Positions 5,237 through 5,947 of a DNA stretch of 5,947 nt are shown one piece after another (position 1 is the first letter of the stretch; each line of letters starts with the position of its first letter). A program made the position numbers and the translations under genes. The notes under the pieces are model-generated. The model did no database searches. It saw only the letters and a program-made list of their open reading frames with translations, and was not told the origin of the DNA. Source of the stretch: an uncultured Clostridium sp. (GTDB taxonomy: Bacteria; Bacillota; Clostridia; TANB77; CAG-508); NCBI GenBank assembly GCA_900556945.1, contig USQP01000055.1:1-5947 (forward strand), in the 5' to 3' direction.

Positions 5237-5280
5237 TTATATTACCCCCATTTATATTTAAAAAAAGATTTCTTATAATC

Positions 5281-5315
5281 AAATAAAAATAGAGTGTATA
5301 TCATAACACCCTATT
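5281..5315 (-). terminator. Terminator-like hairpin between spoIIR and murA
   Basis: On the minus strand AATAGGGTGT (plus 5306-5315) pairs with ACACTCTATT (plus 5288-5297), 10 bp with one G-T pair and an 8-nt loop, followed by a T-rich run TTTTATTT (plus 5281-5288 region). It can terminate spoIIR transcripts. Because a promoter candidate lies just upstream, it would also sit at the very 5' end of a murA transcript, where it could act as an attenuator or a stabilising 5' hairpin. Confidence 0.65.
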
Positions 5316-5323
5316 ACCCATTC

Positions 5324-5352
5324 AATATAACATAAAGTTTAAGTAAATGCAA
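5324..5352 (-). promoter_or_regulatory. Candidate sigma-A promoter of murA
   Basis: On the minus strand TTGCAT (plus 5347-5352) is followed by a 17-nt spacer and TATATT (plus 5324-5329), beginning directly after the spoIIR stop codon. Transcription would begin near 5317, about 80 nt before the murA TTG. The hairpin at 5288-5315 would then start almost at +2, which makes its use uncertain. Confidence 0.55.
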
Positions 5353-5898
5353 CTATTTTTTTGCAGTAATTAATCCATTTTGATTAAAAAATTCTAATAG
5401 CTTAAACTTAAATTGTATTTCAGAATCAGAAGAATCAGAGACTAAAGCAAATTCTTCTTCTGACAAATTATTTTCTAATAATTCCTTTGATTCTTCTGGG
5501 ACAACTCCAGAAGTAACGTCAACAAAGCACAAAGGAGGAAACATGACACACCACCAATTTTGACCTTTTGCTTCTCCTATTTCAACTCTTAGAGCATCAT
5601 AAAAACCTGCAGGTAATGAGATATCGCCATAATCTTTTGTCGGGAATTCAAAGTTTCCTACATTAATATTTACATCATAAGAAAATCCTTCCGTTCTTAT
5701 TGTGTCAGAAGCAATTTGTTTAAACTTTTCTTTATTTTCTTCTACAAGAGAAATGGCCTCTTGTTTTGTTTCACAATTTTTACAGATTTCATTCATATAA
5801 GAAAGTAAATTGTTTCTTACTTTATATTTTAAATTTTGGTCTTCTTCACTATCACTATTTGCTATTACATGAAGCCTAAAAACGTTATTGGCAATATC
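5353..5898 (-). CDS. spoIIR: Stage II sporulation protein R (SpoIIR), 5' end cut
   Basis: SpoIIR is made in the forespore under sigma-F and secreted into the space between forespore and mother cell. There it triggers SpoIIGA to cleave pro-sigma-E, so mother-cell gene expression starts. The visible 181 residues begin inside the domain at DIANNVFRLHVIANSDSEED (1-20), the hallmark N-terminal motif. Further landmarks are LKYKVRNNLL (23-32), PTKDYGDISLPAGFYDALRVEIGEAKGQNWWCVMFPPLCF (86-125, the most conserved block) and a charged C-terminal tail. The signal-anchor helix expected at the N-terminus is missing because the fragment ends in adapter: the reading MYKRQ with a GTG start at 5911-5913 is adapter-derived. 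The stop is TAG (plus 5353-5355). It lies upstream of murA on the same strand. Confidence 0.95.
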   Translation of the reverse strand, partial: DIANNVFRLHVIANSDSEEDQNLKYKVRNNLLSYMNEICKNCETKQEAISLVEENKEKFKQIASDTIRTEGFSYDVNINVGNFEFPTKDYGDISLPAGFYDALRVEIGEAKGQNWWCVMFPPLCFVDVTSGVVPEESKELLENNLSEEEFALVSDSSDSEIQFKFKLLEFFNQNGLITAKK

Positions 5899-5947
5899 CT
5901 GTCTCTTATACACATCTGACGCTGCCGACGAAGCTAGAAGTGTAGAT
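5899..5947 (-). other. Nextera sequencing adapter (not genomic)
   Basis: Positions 5899-5931 are the reverse complement of the same 33-base Nextera adapter found at 12-44. 5932-5939 is the reverse complement of the same i5 index, and 5940-5947 is the reverse complement of ATCTACAC from the P5 arm. The resulting inverted repeat at the two ends of the fragment is a library artefact, not a transposon. Confidence 0.97.

Noticed and set aside
4563..5261. Two plus-strand frames opposite murA
   Set aside because: Antisense shadows of a full-length, motif-complete murA; no homology or start signals seen.
1..5947. Terminal inverted repeats suggesting a composite transposon or linear element
   Set aside because: The repeats are the Nextera mosaic end, index and P5 arm; no transposase gene lies between them.
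1..5947. CRISPR array, tRNA or rRNA gene, riboswitch
   Set aside because: No regularly spaced repeats, cloverleaf, rRNA-like or conserved riboswitch sequence was seen on reading both strands.

Overview
The window is a single AT-rich fragment (roughly 30 % GC by eye) from an endospore-forming member of the Bacillota, most likely a clostridium-like anaerobe. Reasons: SpoIIR, SpmA and SpmB are endospore genes; the AbrB-type regulator carries the C-terminal four-cysteine extension typical of clostridial relatives; and the rsmI/abrB convergent pair is the order seen in Bacillus and relatives. The genus cannot be named from this sequence. Both ends are Illumina Nextera adapter (1-44 and 5899-5947), so genuine genomic sequence is 45-5898 and both terminal genes are cut.

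Layout, left to right: rsmI (+, 5' end cut) meets abrB (-) at a shared bidirectional terminator. abrB and the spore-maturation pair spmA-spmB (+) diverge from a 130-bp region that carries a clear sigma-A type promoter for abrB. After spmB comes a consensus promoter driving an unrecognised 34-codon membrane peptide gene (2469-2573), which converges on rlmH. The rest is a minus-strand block read right to left: spoIIR (5' end cut), murA, walJ (yycJ), rlmH, with terminators and internal promoters between genes and a REP-like palindrome between murA and walJ. There is no gene-free stretch above 300 bases.

The genes cover rRNA modification (RsmI in the 30S decoding centre, RlmH on 23S helix 69), cell-wall synthesis (MurA, with WalJ traditionally linked to wall control), transition-state regulation (AbrB type) and sporulation (SpoIIR signalling to sigma-E activation, SpmA/SpmB in spore core dehydration).

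The most interesting signal is translational. Two unrelated genes, spmA and walJ, each read as their family only if the ribosome moves +1 once. In both the shift falls at the same context, a Thr codon followed by CGG and then A or T (ACA-CGG-A and ACT-CGG-T), so that skipping the C gives Thr-Gly. I scanned all coding regions by hand: these are the only two in-frame CGG codons in about 1,780 codons, while CGA, CGT, CGC, AGA and AGG are all used. This fits programmed +1 frameshifting at an unassigned or starved CGG codon, analogous to yeast Ty1 frameshifting at a rare Arg codon overlapping a Gly codon. The main rival explanation is two single-base insertion errors or mutations. Without a shift, spmA and spmB would instead read as one continuous 372-codon fusion.
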